Notes under the pieces: generated by a model
Databases searched by the model: none
What the model was told of the DNA's origin: nothing
The model's input: only the letters and a program-made list of their open reading frames with translations
Position numbers and translations under genes: made by a program
Source: Diplodia intermedia
Taxonomy: Eukaryota > Ascomycota > Dothideomycetes > Botryosphaeriales > Botryosphaeriaceae
DNA length: 64,000 nt
Reading direction: 5' to 3'
NCBI GenBank assembly: GCA_021495925.1
Contig: JAKEKT010000042.1
Location: 62,001-126,000 of the forward strand
In this document: positions 44,064 through 55,443 of the stretch, one piece after another
How positions within the stretch are numbered: the stretch's first letter is position 1
How the letters are laid out: the number at the start of each line of letters is the position of its first letter

Positions 44064-47000
44064 ATGCAGCCTTTTCACTGCACGGCACCCGCCTACTCGA
44101 GACCGCAGAGCGAAGCCACCGCTGCTGCTTCCTCGCTGCCGCTCGCCTATCGCCCGCCTGCCGCCTCGAGGAACGATGCCCGTCTGGCCGCCATTGCTCG
44201 CTGGAGCGCCCAGTGGCACAACGGACACCTCTTCCTCCGGGACCCCATCCGCGGCTACATCGAGATATCGCCACAGGTGATACCGCCCCAGTCGTTCTTC
44301 AACGACTCCACCTACCATGATGAACGCTCCGATGTCTGGCTCTCGCAGATCGACCATGCCCAGTACCTGTATACCGTGCGTGAGGATCACGGCACCCTGG
44401 CCTTCAAGGTCCAGCCCCAGCTTGCCCGGCCAACTCTCCCCGCTCCCGAGGCCGTTCTGGGCAAGCGCGCTCTGAGCAGCGAACTTAGCACACCCCCTCC
44501 GCCCCCGAAGAAGACACGAGCCATAGCGAAACATGCCGGCCCCACCAGGATACGGAAAGACCGCCGTGTTCAAACGCCAGTCTACGACGACGTTTGGAAG
44601 AGAATATTCGAGCTCAGCGATCCCGCTATGCTGTTCACATACGAGAGAGTCAACAAGGCCTTTCGCGGAGCCCTTGCCACCTACAGCCATATCTGGAAGA
44701 ACAGCATGGTCGACCACTTTGGAGACGGCCTTCCAGAAACCCCCAAGGATCTTCAGGATCGTCAGTATGCAGATCTACTATCCGGCCAAGGCTGCATGTC
44801 ATGTAAAGAGCCAAAGGCACGCAAGACTTATTGGGCCTTTCTCCGTCGCTGGTGCACCAAGTGTTTCAGCGAAAAAGTAATTAAGGTTCGTCGTATTTTT
44901 CCGGCAGCCACGCCGGTTCGGTTACACGGAGCTAGCTAACAGCCACGCAGCAAGAGGACTGCTTCGCCATCAATCGCAAATTTCCTGGTATTCTTGAGTG
45001 TATTCCTTGCGCAACTGTGGATTCGTGGAACCATTACTCGTACGCCGGGTGGGGAGACGAAAACGGTCGCTCGACTGCTTCGGGAAACCAACCGGTCTTT
45101 TTGAAGGATGATGTGAGCGCAGTTGCTCTCGCCTACGAGGAGTTCATGGGGACCTTGGAAGAAGGGGACTCATCCGCCGAAGAAAAGGAGGAGAAACGGA
45201 CCGAGTGGATAAAGGAGCGCAGGGAAAAAGCCAAGGAGGTCATGGACGAACGCCTGGAAATCGACAAATTCGAAAAGAAATGGATCGCTGCCAGGGCTCA
45301 GAAGAGTGTGGATCTGAAGAATATGCGCAGGGAATTCATCATCCGCAGGGCCAAAAATCTCGACCCCCCGATGTGTGAGGAGGTGCTCAAGCTCATCCCG
45401 GCATTCCAGGAAAACATCAAGATCAACAAGGAATTCAAGACGGAGAAATTCTGGAAGGTCCTGATGCCCAAGCTGGAGGAAGCTCGTCCCACGGCAGAGA
45501 GGCTGTACGCGATGGAGACTAGTGCCAACGAGGTCGGTTACTGGGATCTCTTACCCGGCTTACAGAACCAAACCAATCAAATGAGCACTTGTGCCCCCGG
45601 TGCTTACCACCAGCTCATGGGGCTGGTAGACGCTTCGTTGAAACGGGTCCACAATATGGGTGCTCACAGCAAGGCGCAAATTCCTCACCAAGAGTTCGCA
45701 CTTCGTGTTCTGAACATGGTCCGCCGGTCCTGGCCCTTGCAACCTATTGCTGCCCACTCGCAGATTCCGGATCGGTCACCTTTCATTGACTGCTATCCTC
45801 GAGATGGCCGATATGTCCTTACGATTGAGCATGCATGCAGGATATACGAACGGAAAGTCGTCCCCAACCTCGAGGGACTTTATCCCGAATTCCGTCAACC
45901 GACCCGCAACGTCCAGAAGTTCAAGTGCCCGGGATGCAAACGGAATGACGTTAGTAAGCAACGCACTTTCCGGCAGTTGATGAATCACATCCGTGAGGAC
46001 CATGCTACGACAATTGGCGATTTCCAGGTCTTCCGACTTGCGGGATTCAGAACCGAGCCCTACTTCTGCGCAGTTCCCTGGCCCATGAACCTGCCGGCTC
46101 TCACGGACAAGCAGAAGTCTACCGGTACCTGGGACAAGGACTCCGAGCCAGAATACGGCACGGTCGACACATCTGCAGAGCAGCCTCAAGATATCCTGCA
46201 GTCTGCATTCGCGCGAAAAGATGTTTGCGCTCCCGAGTCGCTTCCAAATGCGACGTCTACAGGACCAGCGGACTTCGTCGGTAACGTTCGAGATGCTCTA
46301 CGTATTCTCGAGGGTACAGGGTTGAGCGCAGCTATTCGTAGCAAAATCGTCATCGAATTCGCCGACCGCCAATGCAAAAAGGCAGAGGGCAAGGACGCTT
46401 CACCTGACTGGCATACTCTGCGTTTCGAGGTGGATGCATTCCTGATGAGCAGCAATAACCACGACATCTTGGACAAAATGTGTTGTGGTGTTTGCCGGAA
46501 GGCCACAGATGGCAAGACACGTGGTGGCAAGAACTATGCCAGGATGCCTAGCTCCCGGGCTGAGCTAATTCGACATTTCGGCACACATCACCAATCGAAC
46601 GTCCAGACCTGGCCGAAGGACATGTTTACGCTCCCTAGCGACGAAGATGTCACTCGGGCGTTGAGCGAGGCTTCTAAGGAGGCCAACAGGGCTTTCCATA
46701 CGTTATTCCCCGACTCGAAGGAACCGCCAAAGAGGGAGTTGGTCGGTATGGACATTCTGGCAACCGTCGCAAACCAACAGCAAAGGTTCAATAGTCGTCC
46801 ACTAAAAGTCACGATGGCTCAGTGGCGTCAACAACATCCCGCGCAAGATCCGATGTCTGCACAGCACCTCCGACCATCCATTCCTCAACCCTTCAGCCTC
46901 CAGCAGCATCAGCAACAGCCACAACAACAGCAACAACATCAAAATCAACATCAGCACCAAAACCCGCACCAGCATCAGTCTCATCGACCGCCTCAACAGC

Positions 47001-47143
47001 ACGCGCACCAGCACTCGCACCAGCCCTTCACACCTATGCACCCTCAACAACTCAATCCACACACCCGTCCGATACAATCCCATCTTCAACATCAGCAACA
47101 CCAGCAACACCAGCAGGCGCTGCATTTGTCCGGCCAGTCCTCA

Positions 47144-47184
<41 letters not shown>

Positions 47185-47272
47185 TCAACAGCAAGCACAG
47201 GCCCAGCATTCGTATGGCTATCAACCTATCCACCATCTTTCTACCTCACGGTATCGTCTCTATCAACCCTAA
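44064..47272 (+). CDS. F-box protein with zinc-finger-like segments and a polyglutamine tail
   Basis: There are two exons, 44064-44885 and 44951-47272, with a 65-base intron (GTTCGT, GCTAAC, GCAG) in phase 0. The product is 1047 residues. The F-box is at about 170-215 (DDVWKRIFELSDPAMLFTYERVNKAFRGAL). A CxxC...CxxC pair follows it (CMSCKEPKARKTYWAFLRRWCTKC). A long helical charged region comes next. Then come a C-x2-C...H-x4-H unit (FKCPGCKRNDVSKQR...LMNHIREDH) and a second C/H cluster (CCGVCRKATDG...FGTHH). The last about 130 residues are Gln/His-rich, including a run of 13 Gln. It is probably a substrate adaptor of an SCF ubiquitin ligase, with target unknown. The start Met (MQPFHCTAP) is chosen because the open frame before it is compositionally unlike protein. 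Confidence 0.83.
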
Positions 47273-48227
47273 TATCACGTATATCTGGAGCGGGTGTGTC
47301 TTCTCTACACCTTGATGTTCAGGGAAAGGGGAAAACTTCCCTCTCAGGAACCGTGCCGACAATCTTCCGCTTTTCATACTTAGACACATATTTCCCTGTT
47401 GGAAACGACGACGCGAACGATCTCCGACATTGCGTGCACAGCAACGGCGACGCAACTGACCGAGCACCCGGTAGCTTGGCGCACGTTTCTTTCATGTTTC
47501 TCGTCTCATACTAATAACCATTTGGTGTTGTGGTTCGGTCTCGATTTATCCTCAGGCTACTTCTACGCATAGCGTCTGGCGGACTCGGAGTGATTAAGTC
47601 GTTTTCATTATCTGCATGAGACATCCCCTGGACAGCAGCATCACGAGTACCCACAGTTACTGGTTAATTGTCTTTTGTCTAGTTGTTTGAGTTTCCATTT
47701 TTGCATTGCATGCGAATAAGGGCATTCCTGGGTTCAGCGACGGTTCCGTTTTAATGGTTTTCTTTATGTTTTTCGGTCTGCTCACGGAACAGTTTCCAAG
47801 GTATAATCGGAGCACACAGGCCACGCAATGGTTTGATTGTTATAGAGGGCACGGATTGGAACGGGTGGGAATTCTGGCTTTCTCGGTCCGCAATATGTGT
47901 ACATGGCTTAGGGAGATTGCGCTGGCATGTGGACGTTTCTACTAGACGTTGGTAGTTGCGAATGACAGAATGACTTTCTCCTCACGTCAGGCTTGTTCAT
48001 CGTGCTTATGGGAGTTTCAACCGGGATATGACAGTACCCGGTCTGCTTGCCAACAGAAGACACCGGTTGACCAGAGTGATGCCTGCTCGAACGTGCTTAT
48101 TCTCTGCGGTGAAAGAGTCACCGAGCGGGTTTCCTTTTCGGGTTAAGCTCGGAGGCGGATCGAGACGTCTCAAAAAGTGCGGCGACCAGACACGCTTCAT
48201 CCGCATCAACACATTTTGCTTCTCTCT
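47273..48227. other. intergenic region
   Basis: It has no supportable gene. It holds the 3' flank of the F-box gene and the promoter of the TatD gene. Confidence 0.5.
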
Positions 48228-49706
48228 ATGCTCCCACGCCGCGCGGGTAATCTTTTGACACAAGTCACACGCGGATATCCTGCTCACGCCACTGCTATCC
48301 CAAGGCAGACCCAGAACTTTCGTATCCCGGCAGCATTTAGGGGTCCGAGGCCTCGACCTTACGCGACCATGTCGACCACCGCTCCCAGCAGCGATAACGC
48401 TGCCGCCCAGAACGGCACGCAGGAGCAGACGAAGAGGCTGAGATATATCGATGTCCGTCCACGCAACCGATGCATACACAGTAATCGCTTTTCGCCACCA
48501 AATCATGCACTCTACACATGCACGTCGACAGAAGGGTTTACGCACGTGATTTGACTAATTTTTTGGTCCGCTCCTGGCAGATTGGCATCAACCTGGGCGA
48601 CCCCATCTTCCGTGGTGTTTACCACGGCAAGCAGGCGCACGAGGATGATTTCGAGGGCGTCATGGAGCGCGCGCTGGCCGCCGGCTGCGAGAAGATGATG
48701 GTAACGGGCTCGGACTTGAAGGAGTCGGAGCACGCGGTCCAGATCGCGAGGGAGCATCGTAAGGCTTCATTCTCTTTTCTCACTTAAATCATCTCTACCT
48801 TACTCTCTTTCTTACTCACCATCATTCATCGCTCTCCCTCTACCCCAATCCCACTCTCATCAACAAAATCACTTTCTGACTCTCGTCCCGCAGCCGGCCT
48901 CTGCTACGCCACCGTCGGCGTCCACCCCTGCTCCGCCAAACAATTCGACGAGCACCCGGGCGGGCCGGACGCGCTGCTCGCGGCGCTCAAGGCGCTCGCG
49001 CGCGACGCGGCGGCGGCGGGCCACGCCGTGGCCTTCGGCGAGATCGGGCTCGACTACGACCGGCTCTTCCTGGCGCCCAAGGAGCAGCAGCTCAAGTACT
49101 TCGCGGCGCAGCTCGACGCCGCGGTCGAGCTGCAGCTGCCGCTGTTCCTGCACAGCCGCGCCGCGGCCGACGACTTCGAGCGGCTGCTGGGCGAGCGGCT
49201 GCCGCGGCTGCCGCCGCGCGCCGGGCTGGTGCACTCGTTCACCGGCACGGTTGAGGAGATGCGGCGCGTCGTCGCGCTGGGGCTGGACGTCGGCGTCAAC
49301 GGGTGCAGCCTGAAGACGGAGGAGAACGTCGACGTCGTGCGCCAGATCCCGCTGGAGCGGCTGCAGATCGAGACGGACGGCCCGTGGTGCGAGATGCGGC
49401 CGAGCCACGCGAGCGCGAGGTTCCTGAAGGAGGCGGCGCCGCCAGAGGTGCCCAAGGCGGTCAAGAAGGAGAGGTGGGCGAAGGGGTGCATGGTCAAGGG
49501 CAGGAACGAGCCCGCGACCATCCCGCTCGTGGCGCACGTTATTGCGCGGATCAAGGGGATCCCGGTGGAGGAGGTTTGCGAGGCGTAAGTTCTGCTGGGC
49601 CGCTTGCTCGCGTTCTATCTTCCTCTGTGCCGTCGGTGCTAATTCTGTCGATAGGGCTTGGAACAACTCGGTCAGGATGTTTGGGTTGGGGGAGAAGGTC
49701 GAGTGA
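48228..49706 (+). CDS. TatD-family metal-dependent nuclease with optional mitochondrial leader
   Basis: There are four exons: up to 48452, 48581-48758, 48894-49584 and 49655-49706. From the ATG at 48369 the product is 334 residues. From the in-frame ATG at 48228 it is 381. TatD proteins are TIM-barrel 3'-5' DNA exonucleases/AP-endonucleases that use two metal ions. Visible sites (short-form numbering) are the GEIGLDYDR metal box with E137, PLFLHSRAA, GLVHSFTGT and the final QIETDGPWC aspartate box; YATVGVHPCSA is also typical. The 47 extra residues of the long form have eight Arg, no Asp, Glu or Lys, and end in RPRPYAT, which resembles a mitochondrial presequence cleavage site. Both starts are plausible, giving mitochondrial and nuclear/cytosolic forms. 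The second intron is 135 bases, pyrimidine-rich. Confidence 0.9.
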
Positions 49707-50032
49707 AGTGACGGACATGTAGGGTTGCTCGATGCTCGATGAGACGATACATAGAGTAGAGAAGAAAGAGAGACGTTAGACACTCAGTACCTTCGACATC
49801 CAGTGACGGTCTACTACGAAGAGAGTGAAGTGTCAGGCTTGACAAAATCACAAGCCTTCGTGGTATTCCTTAAAGGGTGGGCGACTGCGTACATGCTACA
49901 CTCGTCCAAATGAAGCTTAAGTAGACTGTACGATGGAATATTCGTTGATTTGCTTTATTTCCCAGCACTTGGTATATCCACAATACATATTGTACAAGAC
50001 ACTCCTCGCACAACAGCCCTCTGCCTGAGAAC
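49707..50032. other. convergent spacer between TatD and mS23 genes
   Basis: It contains the 3' flanks of both genes. No gene is seen. Confidence 0.45.
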
Positions 50033-50888
50033 TTACGGGTGGAGCATCGCACCTCCGCGAGCCGTCTGGCCGGACTTTGTTGCCGGTATGCTCTCCTCGA
50101 GCTCTTCGGTGGCCGCCAGAGTGGCGGGGTCGTCGTTCTCCAGAGCGGCCGTCGAGTCGGTGCCGGTGTACATGGCAGCTTGAGTCTGGCGCTGGACATC
50201 GATCTCGTTGAGCGCCCAGACCTTCCAGTCCTCGAAGGCCTCGTTCTCTAGGCCCATGCCCACCTGCAGCGGGCTCAGGCCGAAGTATGCGCCCACGGCC
50301 TGCGCCTCCTCCTTGGCGATGCGCTGCTCGATCGCCTCCTTGTGCCGGTAGTCGTAGAATTCTTTACGGGCTTGGTCATAAGCCTCGGCTTTGTCCAGTT
50401 TCGCATGCTGCATGAGCCAGCGCTGGCGTTGGACGACGCTGCAGACAGGAATCAATTGAAACGCTCGACCATTGAGTTTCCTCCCGGCTTTTGGGGGGAA
50501 GGTCCATAGAGCATGCTCACCTCTCGCCGTCCAGCTTCTTGCCCGGCTGCGCGATCTTGCTCCAATCCCACTTCTTGCCGTCCTTGCCGTCGTTCTCGAT
50601 TATCAACCTCGGCCGGGCCAATTCCCACGGGTGGTCCTTGAAGAACTCTCGACGCAGGTTGTCCTCGGGATAGTAGAGGTTGGAGGGCTGGAACATGCGG
50701 GACGGCTTGCGGTTCTTCCCCGCCTCCCGAGCCTTGTATGTGCGCTGCACCGGGCGGACGAGCTGCTGCGACGGCGGCACGTTGGCGACCACGTCGTACC
50801 ATGGCGGCGGCGCCCTTAAGCGTTTCGTCTCGAGAAGCTGGGTCGCGGCGCGGTGCACACGCGAGGCCGCGAAGTTGTAGCGGCCCAT
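50033..50888 (-). CDS. RSM25: mitochondrial small-subunit ribosomal protein mS23
   Basis: There are two exons, 50521-50888 and 50033-50438, separated by an 82-base intron (GTGAGC...CTGCAG). The product is 257 residues. The N-terminus (MGRYNFAASRVHRAATQLLETKRLRAPPPWYDVVANVPPS) is the family signature. PSNLYYPEDNLRREFFKDHPWEL follows, then the charged KKWDWSKIAQP. After the splice come QRQRWLMQHAKLDKAEAYDQARKEFYDYRHKEAIEQRIAKEEAQA and VGAYFGLSPLQVGM, which match fungal Rsm25. It belongs to the mitochondrial 37S subunit. The acidic C-terminal tail is variable. The gene is divergent from the PPR gene at 51291, also mitochondrial. Confidence 0.93.
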
Positions 50889-51290
50889 TGTCGCGCGAGG
50901 CCCGGGGCTGTCGGGCTGAGAGGCTCACAGGGCGAGGCTGCAGCGGCGCGGGGGGAATGTCGCGCTGGGCGGGGAAAGCAGCGACGGCGGCGGGATCGGG
51001 ATGGTTGTTGTCGTCGGCGGGTGGTGTTGGAAAAGTACGTAGCGTGAAAGATCGCCGGGCTGGCAAGGAAGCTTTCCGCCGCGCTGCAAACACCGCGCTC
51101 GATCTGCGTTCAATTATTTTGCCAGCCCACTTTCTCCCACCACCACCACCGCAACCACCATCGCTCAAGCCTGGAGCATCTGCTCCAGCCAGCACGCCGC
51201 CTGGTTCGGAACCCGCAACGAACGATTCCGCGCTACATTCGCCCCGCCAATGGACCTCAGCCCGGCTGCTTAGCACCATGTCCGCGTCTC
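50889..51290. promoter_or_regulatory. divergent promoter region between mS23 and the PPR gene
   Basis: About 400 bases of GC-rich sequence separate two start codons of genes for mitochondrial gene expression. No named element is recognised. Confidence 0.45.
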
Positions 51291-53261
51291 ATGTTCCTCT
51301 CAACCAAGCCCTCGTCCCCGGCGGCTGTCTGCATGACGGCGTCCAGGCCGCTTCTTGCCCTGCTCTGCCCAACCGCGCTCGCGCCGCCGCACCGCAATCG
51401 CCACCACTCGCCTGCGCAGCGTCGCGCTTTTCACCAGCACACCACTCGCGCCGGTAGCAGACCGCTCGTCCCGATTTCACCGCAGCAGATGGATAATTTT
51501 TTCGTCAACGCCCTTGTGCAGGCTGGGTCGTGTCGGAAGCACCGCGTGTGGCAGACATCATGTGCCAATGCCGCGCGGATGCACAACTATGACCGTCCGC
51601 GGCGGAAGAGGGCGGACGATGGCGTCGGTGTGGCGGCAGAGGGCGAGGGCAATGCGACGCGCCGCCAATTTAGCCATTCCACCAAATTGCATCGTCGGCG
51701 GGCGATCGAGCAAATGGAGGAGCGGATCGCTGAATATGAGGAAGATCAGCGGCAGCAGCAGCAGCAGCAAGAACAAGGAGGTGCTGAGCCTGCACTGGCC
51801 GAATTGAAGCGCCTGGTCGACTTCTACGGGCCCGCCGCGCGCCTGGAGACGTGGAAGGAGCAGGAAGAGAGGGAGGCCAGGGAAGCGGAGGAAGAGGCGG
51901 AAGCAAGTGGCCCGACGCTTTCGGATGGCGACGAGGTCGAGGGCGAGACGGACGAGATCAAACAAGCATACATCCCGTTCCACCGACGGCACAAGCCGTG
52001 GCCGAACAAGGACGAGGTGGAGAACGAGTCGATCGGCGAGCTGGAGGAGCTGCTGGAGCAGAGGGGACTGTCGCCGGAGATCGCGTACGAGATCTACTCG
52101 TCTCTGTCGTGGCCCCGCGCCGCGTATCTGTCCTATGACACCCTCCGCAACCTGCTGAACTGCTTGGGCGTCGTGAAGCATTCCAAGGAGGCGTCGATGT
52201 TGAGGTACCTAGCCGTCATCGACGACATGAAGGCGGCGGATATTCCAATCGCGGTGGCGGATTGGAACATGGCGATTCAATTCGTGGGAAAGTGCTTCCG
52301 CAAGATCACGAACGACGAGGTCGAGTCCGCGTTGTGGCTGTGGCGAGAAATGGAGCAAGATGCCGAGACCAAGGGAAATCACATTACTTTCAATATCCTC
52401 TTCGATATCGCCGTCAAGGCAGGGAAGTACAAGCTCGCGGAGATGATCAGGAACGAGATGAAGGCCCGAGACTTGAAGCTGGACCGATATTTCCGCACGA
52501 GCACGATAATGTGGCGTGGGCTGTCGCGGGACGGAGAGGGCGTCAGGAGGGCATACAAAGACTTGGTGGAGGCCGGGGAGATTGTGGACTCGGCCGTGAT
52601 GAACTGCGTCCTCACAGCGCTGTTTAATGCAGGGGAGCCTTCGGCAGCAGAACAGGTGTTCTTGCGGATGAAGAACATGGCGGGCGTACTGGAGACGACG
52701 AAGAAAGCGCCTTCGGACTGGCGGCAACGACGCGAGCTTGGTTACTTGTTGAACAAGGCGGCCCATCGGACGCGAGACGATTCCGAGGCCCACAGGGTCA
52801 TGCAGGATCATTCGCCGGTGGGGCCCGACCACGGTACGTTCAAGATCCTCATCAGGTACCACGTAAACAGATCCGCCGACATCGACCGGGTCACGCAGCT
52901 GCTGGACGAAATGAACCGCGTCTACAATATCCCGGTCCGGGGGGATATCTACTACGCGCTGTTCTGGGGCTTCCATGCCCACGGCGGTGTGCGCTACTCT
53001 CAGTGGACGAAGGCGAAATTGGAGGGCACGTGGCGCGCTTTTTTGATGTCTCTCGACAACGAGAATGTGGACGTCGTCTTGGATCGCAGCATTACCAAGG
53101 CCATCATCATGGCATTTTCCAAGTGTACTAGTGAGGAAAAGACGTTGCAGGTTTGGGAGGAGATCAAGCGGAGATGGAATCCGTCCGGAGAGGATCTGGA
53201 AAGTACGCTCAAACTTTTGGGTAATGTCAAGTACCCGCTAACGTATGTACCACCAGCGTGA
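51291..53261 (+). CDS. pentatricopeptide-repeat-like mitochondrial protein
   Basis: This is a single exon of 656 residues. The N-terminus is basic and lacks acidic residues for about 65 positions (RRAFHQHTTRAGSR within it), as expected of a mitochondrial leader. A Gln- and Glu-rich charged stretch follows (about 140-230). From about 250 to 640 the sequence is a chain of helical pairs typical of degenerate PPR units. Examples are NHITFNILFDIAVKAGKYKLAEMIRNEMKARDLK, SAVMNCVLTALFNAGEPSAAEQVFLRMK, DHGTFKILIRYHVNRSADIDRVTQLLDEMNRV and RSITKAIIMAFSKCTSEEKTLQVWEEIKRRW. Fungal PPR proteins bind mitochondrial RNA for stability or translation. The target RNA cannot be read from sequence. I kept the first ATG of the frame. 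Confidence 0.85.
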   Translation: MFLSTKPSSPAAVCMTASRPLLALLCPTALAPPHRNRHHSPAQRRAFHQHTTRAGSRPLVPISPQQMDNFFVNALVQAGSCRKHRVWQTSCANAARMHNYDRPRRKRADDGVGVAAEGEGNATRRQFSHSTKLHRRRAIEQMEERIAEYEEDQRQQQQQQEQGGAEPALAELKRLVDFYGPAARLETWKEQEEREAREAEEEAEASGPTLSDGDEVEGETDEIKQAYIPFHRRHKPWPNKDEVENESIGELEELLEQRGLSPEIAYEIYSSLSWPRAAYLSYDTLRNLLNCLGVVKHSKEASMLRYLAVIDDMKAADIPIAVADWNMAIQFVGKCFRKITNDEVESALWLWREMEQDAETKGNHITFNILFDIAVKAGKYKLAEMIRNEMKARDLKLDRYFRTSTIMWRGLSRDGEGVRRAYKDLVEAGEIVDSAVMNCVLTALFNAGEPSAAEQVFLRMKNMAGVLETTKKAPSDWRQRRELGYLLNKAAHRTRDDSEAHRVMQDHSPVGPDHGTFKILIRYHVNRSADIDRVTQLLDEMNRVYNIPVRGDIYYALFWGFHAHGGVRYSQWTKAKLEGTWRAFLMSLDNENVDVVLDRSITKAIIMAFSKCTSEEKTLQVWEEIKRRWNPSGEDLESTLKLLGNVKYPLTYVPPA

Positions 53262-53822
53262 ACGAATCGCAGGCTATATTTTTGGCGTCATTTCTGGGGA
53301 CTGTAAAATTCCAAATAGAGCGACTGGATAGAAAAAGGCAACGGTTGGCGTGTCCGAAAAGATCTGTGGCGATTGTATCTACCTAAGCAGTGTATGATGA
53401 TGTCGCATGAAGAAGTCGCTGTCTGGGAATGATGTTGAAACTGCCATTTGGGGAAAGCCCGGCGGTAAAGTCGTTGCCTAAGTAGTGGCATGTAAGCGAC
53501 GGCCTGACTTCGCGTTACCGCGTCGCCCTCTGCATCGACCGCCAACCACGCGTCGTACTGGACAGGCATCCGCAGCCACCCGCATAGGGCCTCGATCAAC
53601 CATCCTCAAGGCGCATATGCCGGCGTGAACGCGTGCAGCGGACGATGATGAGGCCGATTGCGTGGTCGCACTACTGCCTCATGCGTACAATCTCGGACAC
53701 GACTCGTTCCCAATAATCTGTCTCCGTCGCTGCTTCCAACCCTATCAGCATCGCCACTCTTTGACCTTGACGCATCTTCTCTCTCTGCCTCTGGCAGATT
53801 CCGCCTTATTTGCAAATTCAGC
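53262..53822. other. intergenic region before the RecQ gene
   Basis: No gene is seen. The frame of the RecQ gene is open for about 165 bases upstream of the chosen start, but that stretch is leader-like. Confidence 0.45.
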
Positions 53823-55443
53823 ATGCCGGCCGAGAGGAGGAATTCTGTGCCTGTGATCGACATCGACTTCACGCTCAAGAGAATCTTTGGCAAGAAAACC
53901 TTCAGGTATGTGTTGGGCGCTTGAGTTCTCTGCCTGGGGGCGCTTTGCTAATTCTTACCCAATAGACCGCTGCAGCGTGAAATAATCAACACTGCTCTAG
54001 AAGGACATGATGTTTTCGTGCAAGCGGCAACGTCATTCGGCAAAAGTCTTTGCTACCAGCTGCCAGCGGTGATAGACCACGGCCGTACGTACACCGTCGG
54101 AACCTAAATATACCAGCCCACTAACGGGACTAGTCACAATCGTCGTTTCCCCTCTTCTCGCACTGATGGTACTCCGCCGCACCCGTCTGGCACTGCTATG
54201 CATTTACTAACTTCCGTTCCAGAACAACCAAGTGGCGGCTCTCAGAGCTGCTGACATCAGGGTTGCTACCATAAACAGCACAGTTCCATACTCGCAAAAG
54301 ACTGTCATCATGGAGGATCTGCAATGTGGCCATCCACGCACCCGTCTCCTCTACATCACTCCCGAGTACTGCCAACTGGACTCCTTCCGCCGCATTCTCC
54401 GCATCATCCACTCGCACCGCGAGCTTGCCCGCATAGCTGTTGACGAAGCACACTGCATCAGCGAGTGGGGTCATGATTTCCGGCCATCCTTCAAGAATCT
54501 GTCGTTTTTCAAGCACGAATTCCCAGACGTCCCAATCATCTGTCTGACCGCGACAGCCACCGCTCAAGTCCGGAATGACATCATAAGAACCCTGGAGCTG
54601 GATCCTGAGAAGCTCAAGCTATTCACCATGACTACAAACAGGCCCAACCTCCACTACGAGGTCAGGTTCAAGAGCGACGAGGAAGACCACTATGACAACC
54701 TCGTCGGCTGGCTCCGCGCCGCGCAGGCCCGACGAACCGCCGACCCAGTCCGCGTCGCCGCCCTCAAGGCCGCAGGCAAACGACCCGAAGCAATTTCCGG
54801 CATCATCTACACGCTATTCCGTCGGGACTGCGAGACATTGGCTCAGCGGCTGCGCGAGAGCGGCATCGGCGCACGACCGTACCACGCCGGCCTGTCGAAC
54901 GCCGAGAAAGACGCGGCGCTGGCGGGATGGGTGGCCAACACGCCGGGCTTCGACGTCATCGTGGCGACGACGGCGTTCGGCATGGGCATCGACAAGGAAG
55001 ACGTGCGCTTCGTGGCGCACTGGCAGCTGCCCAAGAGCTTCGAGGGCTTCTACCAGGAGGCGGGGCGCGCGGGGCGCGACGGCAAGGCGGCGGCGTGCAT
55101 CCTGTACTACGCGCGCGAGGATCGCGACCGCGCGGTGGTGATGATGGCGAGGGACATGCCCAAGGACGCCGCGCACAACAGGGCGGCGTTGGAGAAGCAT
55201 CGGAGCAGGGCGGAGAGCCTGAAGAAGCTGGTCGACTACTGCGAGGAGACGAACAGGTGCAGGCACAGGTTGATCGCCGCGTACTTTGGAGAGAGCGGGG
55301 AGGCGGTGTCGTGCGACTGGGCGTGCGATTGGTGCAAGGATCCGATCGCGCTGTGGAAGAGGAAGGAGAGGGGCTTGGCGAGCGAGGAGTGGTGCTCGAC
55401 GCAGATGGAGAGCGGAGCGTACGGGGACGATGCGTATGGCTAG
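53823..55443 (+). CDS. RecQ-family DNA helicase, short form
   Basis: There are four exons: 53823-53905, 53966-54084, 54134-54168 (35 bases) and 54223-55443, all phase-consistent. The product is 485 residues. It unwinds DNA 3'-5' using ATP. Motif 0/Q region: KKTFRPLQREIINTAL. Walker A: AATSFGKSLCYQLP, with SFGKS in place of the usual GGGKS. Motif Ia: LTIVVSPLLALM, correct only with the 35-base exon. Walker B: VDEAHCISEWGHDFRP. Motif III: LTATATAQV. Motif V: TTAFGMGIDKEDVRFVAHW. Motif VI: QEAGRAGRDG. The zinc-binding cysteines follow (CEETNRCRHR...CDWACDWC). It stops soon after, with no winged-helix or HRDC domain, so it is a core-only RecQ rather than a Sgs1/BLM orthologue. Confidence 0.92.
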
